Shown piece after piece: positions 63,402 to 64,000 of a stretch of DNA of 64,000 nt (the first letter of the stretch is position 1; the number at the start of each line of letters is the position of its first letter). Origin of the DNA: Hydrogenophaga sp. (GTDB taxonomy: Bacteria > Pseudomonadota > Gammaproteobacteria > Burkholderiales > Burkholderiaceae_C); NCBI GenBank assembly GCA_016741995.1, contig JACVCO010000017.1, forward strand, positions 1 through 64,000, given 5' to 3'. The notes below the pieces were generated by a model that did no database searches, was not told the origin of the DNA, and saw nothing but the letters and a program-made list of their open reading frames with translations. The position numbers and the translations under genes were made by a program.

Positions 63402-64000
63402 CTAGTAAGCCCCGCCGCGCACGAAGCGCGCGATGCCCGCGGCCACCTCGGCGTCCTGGCCGTCGAAGCCGTGCGGTGAGCGGCCTTCGCAGGCCTGCGT
63501 CGGGTCGGCCGAAGCCGTGGGGCCGGGGCCACCCGTGACCGTAACCGCCTGCGAACGCGCGCTGCGCGTGGCCGCGATCAGGCGCGCCGATTCGGTGGGT
63601 GGCGAGCGCACGCAAGCATCTTGCGCGTGCACCACCACCAGCAAAGGGGCGGTGATGTCGGTCAGCGGCACGTCGAACACCGTTTGCCGCACCCAGGAGG
63701 CGCCGGAACTGCCGCGCACCACGGACGACGTGAGCACCATGCCGTCGGGCGCCGCGTCGCCACGCAGGCGCGCCGCGGCGTTGGCGGCCGAGATCGAGCC
63801 GCGGCTGGTGCCCACCACCCAGACCGTGCCGCCGGTGCGCGCGCGCACCGCAGCAATCAGGCGGCCGATGTCTTCCGCGTGCCCGGCCTGCCCGCGGTAG
63901 CCGCCCAGGCCGTCGGCGCCCTGGCGATCGGCGGGTGCGTCCACGAACACCGTGCCCAGGCCCGCGGCCTGGAACAGCGGCAGGGCTCGGTTGAGTGAGT
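63402..64000 (-). CDS. Alpha/beta hydrolase family protein (partial)
   Basis: The frame is open to the right edge, so the N-terminus lies outside the window and only about the last 200 residues are seen. The nucleophile elbow GTSRGS is visible, followed by VVVHAQDACV with the likely acidic residue and a His near SPHGFDG. It has the look of a small esterase or dienelactone-hydrolase-like enzyme. It converges with fumC with four bases between stops. Confidence 0.75.
   Translation of the reverse strand, partial: SLNRALPLFQAAGLGTVFVDAPADRQGADGLGGYRGQAGHAEDIGRLIAAVRARTGGTVWVVGTSRGSISAANAAARLRGDAAPDGMVLTSSVVRGSSGASWVRQTVFDVPLTDITAPLLVVVHAQDACVRSPPTESARLIAATRSARSQAVTVTGGPGPTASADPTQACEGRSPHGFDGQDAEVAAGIARFVRGGAY

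Overview
The window is a GC-rich bacterial chromosome segment. Gene content and order point to a betaproteobacterium of the Burkholderiales, probably Comamonadaceae. The main clues are the cysS-alkA-accA-tilS-lysC-tRNA-Ser block, several Tct/Bug tricarboxylate-type transport genes, the squalene genes hpnD/hpnE, a high-potential iron-sulfur protein and a Csu-type pilus locus. The genus (something like Hydrogenophaga or Acidovorax) is my inference only. About 61 protein genes and one tRNA are supported. Long open frames opposite real genes are a by-product of the high GC content.

Positions 1-10.9 kb are mostly housekeeping. They hold mtfA, lpxH, two cyclophilins and a TPR lipoprotein-like gene on the minus strand, then cysS, a 3-methyladenine glycosylase, accA (TTG start), tilS, lysC, tRNA-Ser(GCT) with a clear terminator, and a DMT exporter. 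From 10.5 to 16.1 kb an S4-domain gene (hslR) and a TctD/TctE two-component system lie divergent from a complete tctC-tctB-tctA transporter. A roughly 240-bp inverted-repeat element (16142-16378) then leads into the most unusual gene here: a 1396-residue membrane-anchored P-loop (STAND-like) NTPase at 16604-20794, ending in twelve near-identical 50-residue repeats. Its composition and codon use differ from the neighbours. It looks like a horizontally acquired single-gene system, possibly antiviral, though the sequence does not prove that.

Positions 20.9-28.3 kb form a sigma-54 module. A PAS-AAA+-HTH regulator is followed by palindromic operators, a near-perfect -24/-12 promoter, a five-gene branched-chain-amino-acid-type ABC transporter and an alpha/beta hydrolase. 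Next (28.3-32.4 kb) is a second Tct-type transporter, tctB-tctA without a tctC, followed by its own two-component system. Then come hemH, a HAD phosphatase, a GST, an SH3 protein, hpnE/hpnD and a HiPIP (32.5-38.3 kb), and a four-gene archaic chaperone-usher pilus operon (38.3-42.3 kb).

Positions 43.1-58.1 kb hold two complete Mrp (Mnh) multisubunit cation/proton antiporter operons in the same direction, separated by an NtrB/NtrC-like two-component system. The operons have different architectures: one has an A-B fusion, the other separate A and B subunits plus a G subunit fused to a universal-stress-like domain. A sigma-54-like promoter sits just upstream of the second operon and may be the target of the NtrC-type regulator. 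The end of the window has an FAD monooxygenase coupled to a Bug-type binding protein under a divergent LysR regulator, then fumC and a partial hydrolase.
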